Source: Segatella hominis
Lineage (GTDB): Bacteria; Bacteroidota; Bacteroidia; Bacteroidales; Bacteroidaceae
DNA length: 64,000 nucleotides
Direction of reading: 5' to 3'
Assembly: GCF_019249725.2 (NCBI RefSeq)
Contig: NZ_CP137559.1
Span: 2,253,501-2,317,500 of the forward strand
Both the position numbers and the translations under genes were made by a program. Below the pieces are notes generated by a model. That model was not told where the DNA came from. It saw only the letters and a program-made list of their open reading frames with translations, and did not search any database. Shown here piece by piece: positions 9,840-18,800 of the stretch. The number at the start of each line of letters is the position of its first letter. Position 1 is the first letter of the stretch.

Positions 9840-10370
9840 ATGGAATACAATGATATCTGTATCATACGCCTGGAAGAAGACGAAAAGGTAGAAACATTTG
9901 ATTGCGGAGATGAAGACTTAAATGATTTTATTGTCAATGAAGCTCAGCCTTACCGCAAAGCACTTATAGCTACAAGTTATGTCGCACAAAATAAAGAAGG
10001 GGTTCTTCTAGGCTTCTTCAGTTTGGCTAATGATAAAATCTCATTATCCAATTTTGCCAGCAAAACAGAATACAATCGCTTTAGAAAAACTCGTTTTGTC
10101 AACGAAAAACGTCTAAAGGGATATCCGGCAGTAAAACTGTGCAGACTGGGTATCAGCACATTAGCTCATGGACAACATATAGGTTCATACCTATTAGATT
10201 TCATTAAAAGCTATTTCGTTAATGATAACAAAACTGGTTGCAGGTTTCTTACTGTTGATGCATATGCCAATGCTGTACCTTTCTACATAAAAAATGGCTT
10301 TATGCCTCTAAATGACGATGACAAAGACGATTCTACCCGCCTTCTATATTTTGATTTGGCAACGTTATAA
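9840..10370 (+). CDS. GNAT acetyltransferase, probable TacT-like toxin
   Basis: 176 residues with the GNAT fold. The N-terminal FDCGDEDLNDFI stretch is the hallmark of toxin-type GNATs that acetylate aminoacyl-tRNA. The acetyl-CoA loop region is ISTLAHGQHIGSYLL (about 100-115), and VDAYANAVPFYIKNGF is the usual motif B strand/helix. It follows the 68-residue gene by 3 nt in a two-gene operon closed by a bidirectional hairpin. Known family function: blocks translation by acetylating charged tRNA until neutralised. Whether this copy is toxic is inferred from motif and layout. Confidence 0.8.
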   Translation: MEYNDICIIRLEEDEKVETFDCGDEDLNDFIVNEAQPYRKALIATSYVAQNKEGVLLGFFSLANDKISLSNFASKTEYNRFRKTRFVNEKRLKGYPAVKLCRLGISTLAHGQHIGSYLLDFIKSYFVNDNKTGCRFLTVDAYANAVPFYIKNGFMPLNDDDKDDSTRLLYFDLATL

Positions 10371-10373
10371 CCA

Positions 10374-10413
10374 AAAAGTCTCTTACTCAAATTATATGAG
10401 CAAGAGACTTTTT
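10374..10413. terminator. Bidirectional hairpin terminator between convergent operons
   Basis: A near-perfect inverted repeat, AAAAGTCTCTT...AAGAGACTTTT, with an A-run on one side and a T-run on the other. It can stop both the GNAT pair (+) and the XRE pair (-). Confidence 0.85.
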
Positions 10414-10418
10414 TATTA

Positions 10419-10646
10419 CTAGCAAAGCTCCTCCGTCAAGTAACGAGAGGCCAAAGCTTCGATGTCTATCCTGTCTGATTTTTGAATTTCTTCAATGACA
10501 GCGTCTGTGCAATCATCATTCATTACCACACCAACTGCTTCACTTGGCGTAAGGTTACATTCTTTTGCTATATAACAAGCAATTTCACCTAATACGTATT
10601 CATAATTATACTTATTTTCCATATTCTCAATCTTTAATGAGTTCAT
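10419..10646 (-). CDS. Small acidic protein of unknown function, second gene of the XRE operon
   Basis: 75 residues (or 67 if started at the internal Met at 10622, MENKYNYEYVLGEI). It is helical and acidic, with ECNLTPSEAVGVVMNDDCTD and a C-terminal ALASRYLTEELC. No enzyme motif is seen. Its first codon is directly next to the stop of the XRE gene upstream, so the two are translationally coupled. The layout and sizes resemble a toxin-antitoxin or regulator/partner pair, but neither toxic activity nor a named family is supported. Confidence 0.6.
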   Translation of the reverse strand: MNSLKIENMENKYNYEYVLGEIACYIAKECNLTPSEAVGVVMNDDCTDAVIEEIQKSDRIDIEALASRYLTEELC

Positions 10647-11111
10647 TTATACCCTCTTTTTCTTAGCTTTTACGATATGATTATTGCAGATACGAGTCAA
10701 ATCCTCTATGATCTGTTCCCTTGGCAGAGTCTGCTCTATTTCCCAGTTCTCCTCCAAAAATCTGATGCCTTGATTCTTTTGAAGGAAGTTGAAAGCTTTC
10801 TGTTTAGAAATTTTTTTATCCTCAGCAAACCAGCAAGCAGCAACCGTGACAAAGATTGTCGCTTTCATCATAGTCTCAACTGGAGGATACTGATTGCCTA
10901 TGTGTACACTCAGTTTCTCCCCCATAGCCTCCAAGAGAACAGAAGCATCATCTATAGAAATATTGGTCTTTCCGCTTTCTATCTTACTGATGCTGCTTTT
11001 GCCCAATCCTACATATTTTCCAAGAGCCTCTTGCGATAGCCCTTTTTCCTGACGGACTTTTTTTACTATGCCCCCCAGAATATTATCTGTATTATCGAAT
11101 TTCTTTTTCAT
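10647..11111 (-). CDS. XRE-family HTH regulator with a DUF3791-like C-terminal domain
   Basis: 154 residues starting MKKKFDNTDN. The reading frame stays open upstream, but the promoter at 11129-11160 lies inside that extension, so 11111 is the start. Residues about 12-70 are a classic XRE helix-turn-helix (VRQEKGLSQEALGKYVGLGK, SSISKIESG). The C-terminal part (FVTVAACWFAEDKKISKQKA ... EQIIEDL) lines up by eye with the DUF3791 protein at 46932 (FVTYCVGNLADRLNMSASKV ... EYIIDDL). DUF3791 proteins usually accompany DUF3990 genes. This would be a regulator-fused version with no DUF3990 gene beside it. It probably represses its own promoter. Confidence 0.75.
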   Translation of the reverse strand: MKKKFDNTDNILGGIVKKVRQEKGLSQEALGKYVGLGKSSISKIESGKTNISIDDASVLLEAMGEKLSVHIGNQYPPVETMMKATIFVTVAACWFAEDKKISKQKAFNFLQKNQGIRFLEENWEIEQTLPREQIIEDLTRICNNHIVKAKKKRV

Positions 11112-11128
11112 ATCTGTTCTTTTTGGAG

Positions 11129-11160
11129 CAAAAATAGTCAAAGTTTCCCAAACGAGCAAC
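11129..11160 (-). promoter_or_regulatory. Promoter of the XRE operon
   Basis: Minus strand: -33 GTTG (11157-11160), 20 nt, -7 TATTTTTG (11129-11136), ending 18 nt before the start codon. It decides the start of the XRE gene. Confidence 0.75.
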
Positions 11161-11291
11161 TTTTTTAACTTAAAGTTGCATAAAAAAGAACTTGAAGAAG
11201 ATGTTTCATGTTTTGCATACAAGTCTCAAAAAGATGCATATCTATCTTCAAAGTTTGATATCCTGAAACAGGACATCAAACTTCATTTGTC

Positions 11292-11933
11292 TTAATCCAT
11301 GAACTTAATCATATCCTGGCGTCTTGGCTTTGCCTCTGGCGATTCATCAGGATAACCTAAGGCGATGCAGTAGAGCAGCTTGTAATTCTTGGAGAATGCC
11401 ATACGGTCGAGGTAAGGCTTGGCTGATGGCGAATCCAGTATCCAACGGGCTGAACTGCCCAGGCAGCAGGAACCGATGCCCTTTGACCATGCTGCAAGAA
11501 TGATGTTCTCGCCAAGCAAACCGCAATCAATCTGTGCCATATCATAAGTAGTATCGTAGGCGATGCAAAGCACGCATGGAGCATTCACGAAGATGTTCTT
11601 GAAGCCCTTGCGCTCTGCTATCTTAGGATTATCCTTTACCACGGCTTGGGTTATCGAATCGATGAGTGCTGGAGAATCTATCACTCTGATTTCGTACGAC
11701 TGCAGGTTCTGACCATTTGGCGCATGAATGCCGCATTTCAGAATCTCGTTCAGGGTATCGCGGCTGATGACGGAATCCTTGTAAGCACGGATGCTTCTGC
11801 GACTCATCATCAAATCGGTTACCACACTTGCAGAGTCAACGCTGGTCATTGCCTCCGGCTGTCTGTTCTCGTTGCAGGCAGTCAACATCAGTGCAGCTGC
11901 CAATCCTAAAAATATCTTCTTCATATTATTCAT
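11292..11933 (-). CDS. Nitroreductase-family lipoprotein
   Basis: About 213 residues from MNNMKKIFLGLAAALML with lipobox LTAC, so it is probably anchored outside the cytoplasm. The nitroreductase fold is recognisable: MSRRSIRAYKDSVISRDTLN, CGIHAPNGQNLQSYEIRV, and GLLGENIILAAWSKGIGSCC. These enzymes use FMN and NAD(P)H to reduce nitro groups, quinones or flavins. A lipidated nitroreductase is unusual but recurs in Bacteroidota. A longer reading to 11957 adds MKYRFNHT before the signal peptide and is unlikely. A -7 box TATCTTTG sits at 11973-11980. Confidence 0.8.
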   Translation of the reverse strand: MNNMKKIFLGLAAALMLTACNENRQPEAMTSVDSASVVTDLMMSRRSIRAYKDSVISRDTLNEILKCGIHAPNGQNLQSYEIRVIDSPALIDSITQAVVKDNPKIAERKGFKNIFVNAPCVLCIAYDTTYDMAQIDCGLLGENIILAAWSKGIGSCCLGSSARWILDSPSAKPYLDRMAFSKNYKLLYCIALGYPDESPEAKPRRQDMIKFMD

Positions 11934-11972
11934 TGTATGATTAAACCTATATTTCAATTAGTATATACCGTG

Positions 11973-11980
11973 CAAAGATA
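11973..11980 (-). promoter_or_regulatory. -7 box for the nitroreductase lipoprotein
   Basis: TATCTTTG on the minus strand, about 40 nt before the start. A TTG 18 nt further upstream (11999-12001) could be the -33 element. Confidence 0.5.
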
Positions 11981-12117
11981 GCAACAAATACTGATATTCA
12001 AGAAGATACGTTATAACTTTTTAGAGTTTTTATTATTCATTCTGCCATTCTTTTAATAAGAATATATCATAGCCAAACATTTTCCACCTATTTTGCTAGA
12101 ATTTTCCAAAAACTTCG

Positions 12118-12125
12118 TATCTTTG
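12118..12125 (+). promoter_or_regulatory. -7 box for the membrane protein at 12177
   Basis: TATCTTTG, with a TTTG at 12092-12095. The 22-nt spacing is slightly long for this promoter class. Confidence 0.5.
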
Positions 12126-12176
12126 CAATGGTTTTATGCAAGATAAGCTGTTTATAAAATCATCAAACGTAGAATT

Positions 12177-12857
12177 ATGGAAAGAAAAAGTTATTCTATA
12201 GATATAAATCGCATTGCACAATATGCCATGTATGCATATTGCATTTTCGCATTGTTTTCGCTGGCATTTTCTGTTTGCGGACAAGCGGGCTTATCCTTCA
12301 GAACAAGTCCCATCCTGATTCCAATAAGTCCCATCCTGGTTACCATCAAGCAACTGGTCTTGCAGCTCGCCCCTATAGCTTTATGGGGAATATTTCGCTT
12401 CACGCTACCAGCAGGCGTCAAATTGCTACGGCGCTGCAGCGAGTTGATGGTACTTTACTATGTGCTCTCATTCATCCTGGGCCAATGCTTCAATCTTCAT
12501 CTCGTAACGATGATGCAGAACGGACAGATAACACCCACGACAACGATTCTCACCTGGATACAAAGCACTATGGTATTGATTTCCGTCATCGCTTCCCTGA
12601 TAGCCGGCTGCCATCTGTACAGCAAGCACAGAGGTAACATGCGCAAACTGGGCATAGCCCTTATCCTGGTTTTCATGGTATGGCTGATATGCTCAAATAT
12701 ACTCCCTGTTGCAGTGTTTTATCTGGCAGGTAACACCCAGCAGGCAGCCATCACCAGCATGAATTTCATCAGTATGATAACCACTACATCGGCTTATATA
12801 TACGCATACTATAGGATGTATCGGGCAATAAAAACTATAGGATGTATCGGGCAATAA
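12177..12857 (+). CDS. Multi-pass membrane protein of unknown function
   Basis: 226 residues with about six hydrophobic spans (near 15-35, 55-75, 90-108, 122-145, 158-180, 190-212) and short charged loops. No transport or enzyme motif was recognised, so it is listed as an unknown integral membrane protein. It has its own -7 box and stands alone between the nitroreductase and the AAA ATPase. Its last seven codons come from the second copy of a 26-bp tandem duplication (12808-12859). Because 26 is not a multiple of three, that copy is read in a different frame and supplies the stop. Confidence 0.65.
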   Translation: MERKSYSIDINRIAQYAMYAYCIFALFSLAFSVCGQAGLSFRTSPILIPISPILVTIKQLVLQLAPIALWGIFRFTLPAGVKLLRRCSELMVLYYVLSFILGQCFNLHLVTMMQNGQITPTTTILTWIQSTMVLISVIASLIAGCHLYSKHRGNMRKLGIALILVFMVWLICSNILPVAVFYLAGNTQQAAITSMNFISMITTTSAYIYAYYRMYRAIKTIGCIGQ

Positions 12858-12859
12858 AA
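12808..12859 (+). repeat. 26-bp exact tandem duplication at the 3' end of the membrane protein gene
   Basis: Two identical 26-bp units (12808-12833 and 12834-12859), each holding ACTATAGGATGTATCGGG. The duplication shifts the frame and sets the present C-terminus (TIGCIGQ). Confidence 0.9.
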
Positions 12860-13045
12860 CTAAACAAATACAAATTCTCGGATATACAGATTACAGAAAG
12901 TGTTATCAGTTTTACAGAAAGAAATTTGCAATGCACTGCAAATTTCTCGAAAAAGTTTCGTATATTTGCAGCGCATTTCATTTTTAGCAATCAAGATAGA
13001 ATGCAAAATGAATAGCAAAGTGAATAAATAGAACATAAAGAGAAT

Positions 13046-14266
13046 ATGATAGAGCGCAAAGAATACATGAATCTCCTGGAGAAATGGAGAGATAAGAAGG
13101 CCATCAAGGTAGTAACAGGCATACGACGCTGCGGCAAGTCATCGCTACTGAGGATGTTTAGGGAGAAACTTCTCTCGGATGGAGTATCCGAAGAACAAGT
13201 ACAGAACTTCAACTTCGAGGATCTCGACAACGAACCGTTCCTCGACTATAAAATTTTGTACGCGCACGTAAAGCAGAACCTGTGCCCAGACAAAATGAAC
13301 TATCTCTTCTTTGACGAGATGCAGATGGTGGAAAATTTCCAGAAAGTGATAGACAGCCTGTTCCTGCTAGACAACGTAGACATTTACGTTACTGGCAGCA
13401 ATGCCTACCTGCTCTCCGGCGAAATAGCCACCCTGCTCACCGGAAGATACATCGAAATCAAGCTCTTCCCTTTCTCCTTCCGAGAATTCATACAGACGCA
13501 GCCTGCCCATACTTCCCGAGAGCTCGCCTATCGCCAATACATCGAACTGGGTTCCTTCCCATACATTCCCCAAATCAGCCAAGACCGAGAGATGGTGCGT
13601 GAATACCTGTCAGGTCTCTACAATACCATCGTACTGAAAGATGTGGTGAGCCGCAAGAAGATAACCGATGTGATGATGTTGCAAAGTGTGGTAAGATTCC
13701 TTGCTGACAATATAGGCAACATATCCGTAATCAAGCGCATCAGCGACACCATGACCTCGCTGGGAAAAAAGACTACATCTCATACGATAGAAAACTACGT
13801 CTCTGCCCTCACCGACAGCTATATCTTCTACCCTGTACAGAGATATGATGCCAAGGGTAAGCAGCTATTGAAGACTGGACAGAAACTTTATCTTGCCGAC
13901 GTAGGTCTGCGCCAAGTCATCAATGGCACCAAAGGTGGCGACTTGGGGCACGTACTGGAGAACATCGTGTATCTGGAACTAGCACGACGAGGCGGAGAAA
14001 TCTATGTAGGCAAAGCCGGTGATGCAGAAATAGACTTCGTGGTAATCATTGGTGAACACAAGGCATACTATCAGGTATCGCTCAGCGTAAGGGATGAGAC
14101 CACGATGCAGAGAGAATTGGCCCCCCTGAAGTCCATCTCCGACAATTTTCCAAAATATCTGCTCACCCTGGACAACGACCCCGTCCAGTTTCATGATGGA
14201 ATCAAGCAAGAATATGTGCTCGACTGGCTTATGGAATGCTATGATTCGCCTAAAAGAATGCAATAA
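13046..14266 (+). CDS. AAA ATPase with DUF4143 domain
   Basis: 406 residues. The AAA_14-type ATPase domain is N-terminal: Walker A GIRRCGKSSLL (about 25-35), Walker B NYLFFDEMQM, and a sensor TGSNAYLLSGE. The C-terminal half is the DUF4143 nuclease-like domain (GHVLENIVYLELARRGGEIY, GDAEIDFVV). This family is abundant in gut Bacteroidota and archaea, with unknown targets. A -7 box TATATTTG lies at 12961-12968, giving a leader of about 75 nt. It is convergent with nothing and followed 42 nt later by a nitroreductase gene on the same strand. No link to the Wadjet operon is evident. Confidence 0.85.
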   Translation: MIERKEYMNLLEKWRDKKAIKVVTGIRRCGKSSLLRMFREKLLSDGVSEEQVQNFNFEDLDNEPFLDYKILYAHVKQNLCPDKMNYLFFDEMQMVENFQKVIDSLFLLDNVDIYVTGSNAYLLSGEIATLLTGRYIEIKLFPFSFREFIQTQPAHTSRELAYRQYIELGSFPYIPQISQDREMVREYLSGLYNTIVLKDVVSRKKITDVMMLQSVVRFLADNIGNISVIKRISDTMTSLGKKTTSHTIENYVSALTDSYIFYPVQRYDAKGKQLLKTGQKLYLADVGLRQVINGTKGGDLGHVLENIVYLELARRGGEIYVGKAGDAEIDFVVIIGEHKAYYQVSLSVRDETTMQRELAPLKSISDNFPKYLLTLDNDPVQFHDGIKQEYVLDWLMECYDSPKRMQ

Positions 14267-14308
14267 TTCGCCTAAAGACAAGAATAAGACTCACATAGAA
14301 AAACAAAG

Positions 14309-14842
14309 ATGGAAAAGAATCAGATTTTTGAAAATATTATGAGCCGTACATCGGTGAGAAGTTATACAGAAAAGCCTGTAGAACAGGAGAAGGTGGAGAT
14401 GATGCTGCGTGCCGGCATGGCAGCTCCATCGGCCTGCAACAAGCAGCCTTGGCATTTTGTGGTTATCAACAACAGAGAGATTCTTGACCAGATACCACAG
14501 TTCAGTCCTTATGCTGGCATGGTGAAGCAGGCACCGCTCGCCATTGTGGTTTGCGGATGCATGGACAAGACGCTGGAAGGCATCGAGCAGGAGTTCTGGA
14601 TTCAAGACTGCTCGGCAGCCACGGAGAACATCCTGCTGATGGCTCACGGCTTGGGGCTTGGCTGTGTATGGACAGCCCTCTATCCTCTGAAAGAACGATA
14701 CGAGGGAATGCAGCAACTGCTGCATCTGCCCAAGACGATGATTCCGCTCAACACCCTCATCATCGGATATCCGAAGAATCAGGTGACAGCAAAGGATAAG
14801 TGGAAAGAGGAGAATATTTCCTATAATTATTATCAGAAATAA
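14309..14842 (+). CDS. Nitroreductase family protein (cytoplasmic)
   Basis: 177 residues, the usual size for small FMN-dependent nitroreductases. Motifs: IMSRTSVRSYTEKPVEQEKV at the N-terminus, MAAPSACNKQPWHFVVI for FMN contact, and ENILLMAHGLGLGCVWTALY in the central helix. There is no signal peptide, unlike the lipoprotein paralogue at 11292. It probably reduces quinones, flavins or nitroaromatics. It follows the AAA gene by 42 nt and is convergent with jetD, 24 nt away at their 3' ends. Confidence 0.85.
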   Translation: MEKNQIFENIMSRTSVRSYTEKPVEQEKVEMMLRAGMAAPSACNKQPWHFVVINNREILDQIPQFSPYAGMVKQAPLAIVVCGCMDKTLEGIEQEFWIQDCSAATENILLMAHGLGLGCVWTALYPLKERYEGMQQLLHLPKTMIPLNTLIIGYPKNQVTAKDKWKEENISYNYYQK

Positions 14843-14866
14843 TCTCCATCAGGAATCATATCCCTA

Positions 14867-15736
14867 TCATCTTATATACCCCTCCTGCTCATATCCCCTG
14901 CGATAATGATGAATCATATTGACCAACGGCTGAAGGCGGATATCCGTTACTGCCATATTCTTGAATCTGGCATATTGCTGATTGTAAAGCGCAGCATTGC
15001 CTTCGGCCAATCTTTCCTCGATATCAGATGGCACCAGGAAGGAAGACCGATTACCCAGATGGGCATAAATTTCTGAAAGATAGATATGAACTCCTGCCAG
15101 ATCGAAATCGCCAAAATGAACGTAACGATTGGGGATGTGGAGAAGCCATGACCTGAGATTCTCCAGGTTTTCCTGTGGATAACGGCAGACAAACAAGAGT
15201 TGCTTATCAGGAAACAGGGCATCGAAAAGCCAACGCTGCGACCGAATCTGCATGAAATTCTCAGCATTCTCCATACCCACAACTATCACATCTTCCAGTA
15301 TCTCGAAAAGATCCGGCTGATTGATGAAAACAGAGCTGCCCTCCATCGGCTGAAGTCTGAATGGCTTTCCATTCAGCATAGCATCTATCCGAACATAGCA
15401 ATCTACCAGAAAGCCACGAAATGTATTCACCTTCTTAGCCTTTGAATCACCTACCATCCTAACCATATCTGCCCTCGTCTGCATAGAGGAAGAAGCAGAA
15501 ATCCATTCTTCTAAAGAACATTTCAAGCCAAACTCCTGCGATAGCAAGGTACGGCAACCCTCTCGCATGGCCTCGACAATACGATATTTGCATCTACTCC
15601 CATTGCTCTTTAACATCAACAATCCTTCCTGCCTCAGCAAAGCCGTCATGCGAAGAGACAGCTTCGACGAAGCAATCTCCTCACCCTTCAACATCGCTAA
15701 TATCTGTCGGGCATCGCCCAATCCTAACTTTTCCAT
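14867..15736 (-). CDS. jetD: Wadjet JetD, TOPRIM-type nuclease subunit
   Basis: 289 residues, last gene of the Wadjet operon. In the known system JetD is recruited by the JetABC condensin and cuts circular plasmid DNA. Seen here: a winged-helix-like N-terminus (about 1-55), then a TOPRIM-like core with GMENAENF (Glu156) and HFGDFDLAGVHIYL (Asp210 and Asp212 as the metal pair). The C-terminal RRGYEQEGY contains the EQE-type tail typical of the DUF2220/JetD group. The start codon lies inside the first of three 17-bp tandem repeats (15734-15784). It is 64 nt downstream of jetC. Subtype within Wadjet was not resolved. Confidence 0.85.
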   Translation of the reverse strand: MEKLGLGDARQILAMLKGEEIASSKLSLRMTALLRQEGLLMLKSNGSRCKYRIVEAMREGCRTLLSQEFGLKCSLEEWISASSSMQTRADMVRMVGDSKAKKVNTFRGFLVDCYVRIDAMLNGKPFRLQPMEGSSVFINQPDLFEILEDVIVVGMENAENFMQIRSQRWLFDALFPDKQLLFVCRYPQENLENLRSWLLHIPNRYVHFGDFDLAGVHIYLSEIYAHLGNRSSFLVPSDIEERLAEGNAALYNQQYARFKNMAVTDIRLQPLVNMIHHYRRGYEQEGYIR

Positions 15737-15784
15737 ATCATCAAGTATTTCATATCATCAAATGTTTCATATCATCCGATATTT
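15734..15784 (-). repeat. Three 17-bp tandem repeats covering the jetD start
   Basis: Units 15734-15750, 15751-15767 and 15768-15784 share CATATCATC and end in TTT. On the coding strand each gives GATGATATG. The jetD ATG is in the unit nearest the gene. Gain or loss of a unit would change the spacing upstream of jetD. Confidence 0.85.
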
Positions 15785-15800
15785 CTACACGCAAGAGGTT

Positions 15801-18800
15801 TTATAATCTCTTAATCAATTGAGTAACCTTAGTATTTGCCCTATTGTCTTTGCTGAGCAGATAGGTATATTTATAATCCTCCACATTATAGGTAGTTGGC
15901 GAACTGTTCACCAGCAGGATGTTGCGGCGATTGGCAAAGTCGAGGATTCCCTTCACGTTGTTAGGATGCAACTTGCCTATCTCGTCCATCATGCAATGAA
16001 TCTTGAAATCGCCCGATTTCTTCGATGCTTTCTCCTTAAACACATTGATGAGCATGATATTAACCATCGCCTTTACCAAAATGTCGGTGCCATCAGAACC
16101 CACATTCGCTATCTTCTCTACCCATCCCGTATCATTGTCATTTTCTTTGATGCGGAACTCCAACTTGAAGGTGTCAGCCACCTGCAACTGCTTGCGGTTA
16201 GGCTCATCCAGAAGTCCCTTCATAAAGGCAAGCAGATATTTCACCGCCTTGGCATTCACATCCTGTCGTGACTCAGTGGCAAAGAGATCCATCTCTCCCA
16301 TATTGAATTGATTTTCTTCTGCAAAGTCTCTGATACGCAAGAGGAGAAGCATCAACTGGTCGTTGGTCTTCAACGGGCGCAAGGCGATTTCCCTGATAAC
16401 ACCTGCGAAATTCCGCTCCTCGAAATCGTGGTTGATATCGTTGATGGTCTTGCCGATATCGCCTTCCCGACGGGTCAGATCGCCCACTTCCTTGGAGATT
16501 CGGAAGATGATATCGGTATATCTTCCACTGATGCGCTTCTGATATTCCGAGATTTTATCATTCTCCACAAACTCGCAGAGATTGGATGCGAAAGCGATGA
16601 ACTCCTCTTCTGTTACCGGACTTACATTGAAGTGGAATGTGTTATGAGCAGAGAACATACCTAAGAATTGCTGAGATTGCTTCTTGAAGTTGTCGAGCGA
16701 ACGACCATCCTCATAGATTTGGCGCTTCAATTCTTCCACGATAGTCAGACAATCCTTGGTGGTGATCTTTTCCTCTATTTCATTACTTTCCAATGGGCAC
16801 AAGGTTTCGTCACGTCTAAAACTCCTCACTGCATTCAATCCTGCATCCAGCTTTTTCAAAGCAGTCTGCTGCTTAGTCAGTTGACTCTGTGCCTCAGACA
16901 AATGCAACTGTAGGCGTTCACTGCGCTGCCTGAATTTATCCTCAAGCATAGTCTTAGCCTCTGCCTTGTTTTTCCGATTCTGTCTTACGGCAGGTTCTTG
17001 GTCAAAAAGTTCTATCTTTTCATTCCTGTAAACCGCCACCACATCACGATTCTTTCTGATATATGTCAACTCAGCATCCAGTTCTGCTATGCGCTTGTTG
17101 TAAGCATCCAAAGCCTGGGTATCCATACCCTTGCCATGCAGTTCATCGTGCTGGGCCTTCAGAAGTTCCTGCTTGCGAGCATCCACCTGGTTCTGCTTCT
17201 CTTCTATCTGCGCCCGAATATCGTTGGCAAAGACTTCAAAAGTCTGTGTTTCCTGCTTAACCTGTCTGTTGTATTCCGTTTGGAGAGCTTTTAGCTTGCG
17301 CTGCAAATCCATCTCCAGTTGGTGTTTATTCTCTTCCTTCTTCACCTTATCGGCAACCAGCGCATTCTGCTTATCTTCCAATTCACCCAGCTGTTGGTTA
17401 CGCCATTTCTCCAAACGTTTTTCCAACTCCAGCGCTTGCATTTTGAGCTTCTTTTCCGTCTGAGGCAACAGTTGCATTTCAGCCTTTTTAGCATGAAGCG
17501 ATTCATTCAGCTTTCTTATCTGAAGCAGATATTTTCCCTTCAAGGTTTTATGATTCTCCTCATGCTGGTTCTGCAAATCATTCAGCAGCTTGATAATGTC
17601 AGCACGAAGCTGTTCCTTTTCTGCGAGTTGCTCCTTCAATTCCTTGGGAGTTCTGAATTTTCGCTCTACGGCAGTCAGATTGATCTTTACGCCATAGAGA
17701 GAAGCCGATGATGAAGATGAAGACAATGCTGATGAATCAGCAACCAATTGCGGATTCAATACATCATTATATAGTATCGTTTCTTCATCCACCACTTTTC
17801 CGATATTCTCCTGCCATCCCTTTCTGTTCTGGTCGAGCCATTCGGAAAACGAGCCCTTGCTCTTTTCCAGGAGACTCTGGAGTTTTCTGATTTCATCCTC
17901 CACCTCCGCTTTCTGCTTTTTGGGAGCATCGAGCGATGCCTGATATTTCAGATCAGCTATTTCCAATTCATTCTGAGCTTCCTGACGCAAGGTTTCAATG
18001 CGCAGTTCCACTTCCCTTTTCTCGGTTTCTACCAGAATTTGTCTGGCTGTAAATTCAGCATACTCCTTTTCGTTCGTCTCCATCTCCCGGGCAAAAGGAT
18101 TTTCGTGAGCCACCTTCGCCTTCTGTATCTTCAAGGCAGTTTCATCATGCACCAGTTGCGCAATCATCTCATCCACAGACGAAGTTTTTTCCCTGAACAC
18201 CTCACGGGTTTCCATTTCTGCCTTTCTCAATTCTTGCAACAGCGTTTCCTTCTGGGTCACCAAGGCAGCCTGATGCTCATTGAGCAAGGTGGTCTTGTTG
18301 TTTCTGAAAGCACGCAAATCCATATCGAGCTGTTCGAGCAGAGCCTTATACTTATCCACCACATTCTGATAAGATTTCTCCAGTTCCGCTTTCATTGCGA
18401 GCTGCCGCTTGCGCTCTTCTTCGATGATGGTTTCCTGCTCTACTCGCTGCAAGATATCTTCTATATGAATTTCCTCATAATACTTGCGTTTGGTGGCGGT
18501 TGTCTTCAGTTTATCATCAAGCACTCCCAATTCACGAGAGAGTTTATCACGCTCCTTTCCATATTTTTCCTGTTCCTCACTTATCAGGCGATTAACCCGA
18601 TTACACTCCGCTTCACTTTCTTGAATATCAAGACGATATTGCGGCAGGAGTTCCTGGGCCACACGCTCTGCATAATTGAGTTCCCTGCGTCCCTCACTAA
18701 TCCTTCGCCGATTATTCAGCAAGGTGCGATAAGCATCTATCACTTTGTCCGCCATCCTGCGAACCAGCACCTCTCCATTCTTCTCCTTTTTAGTCCAAAG

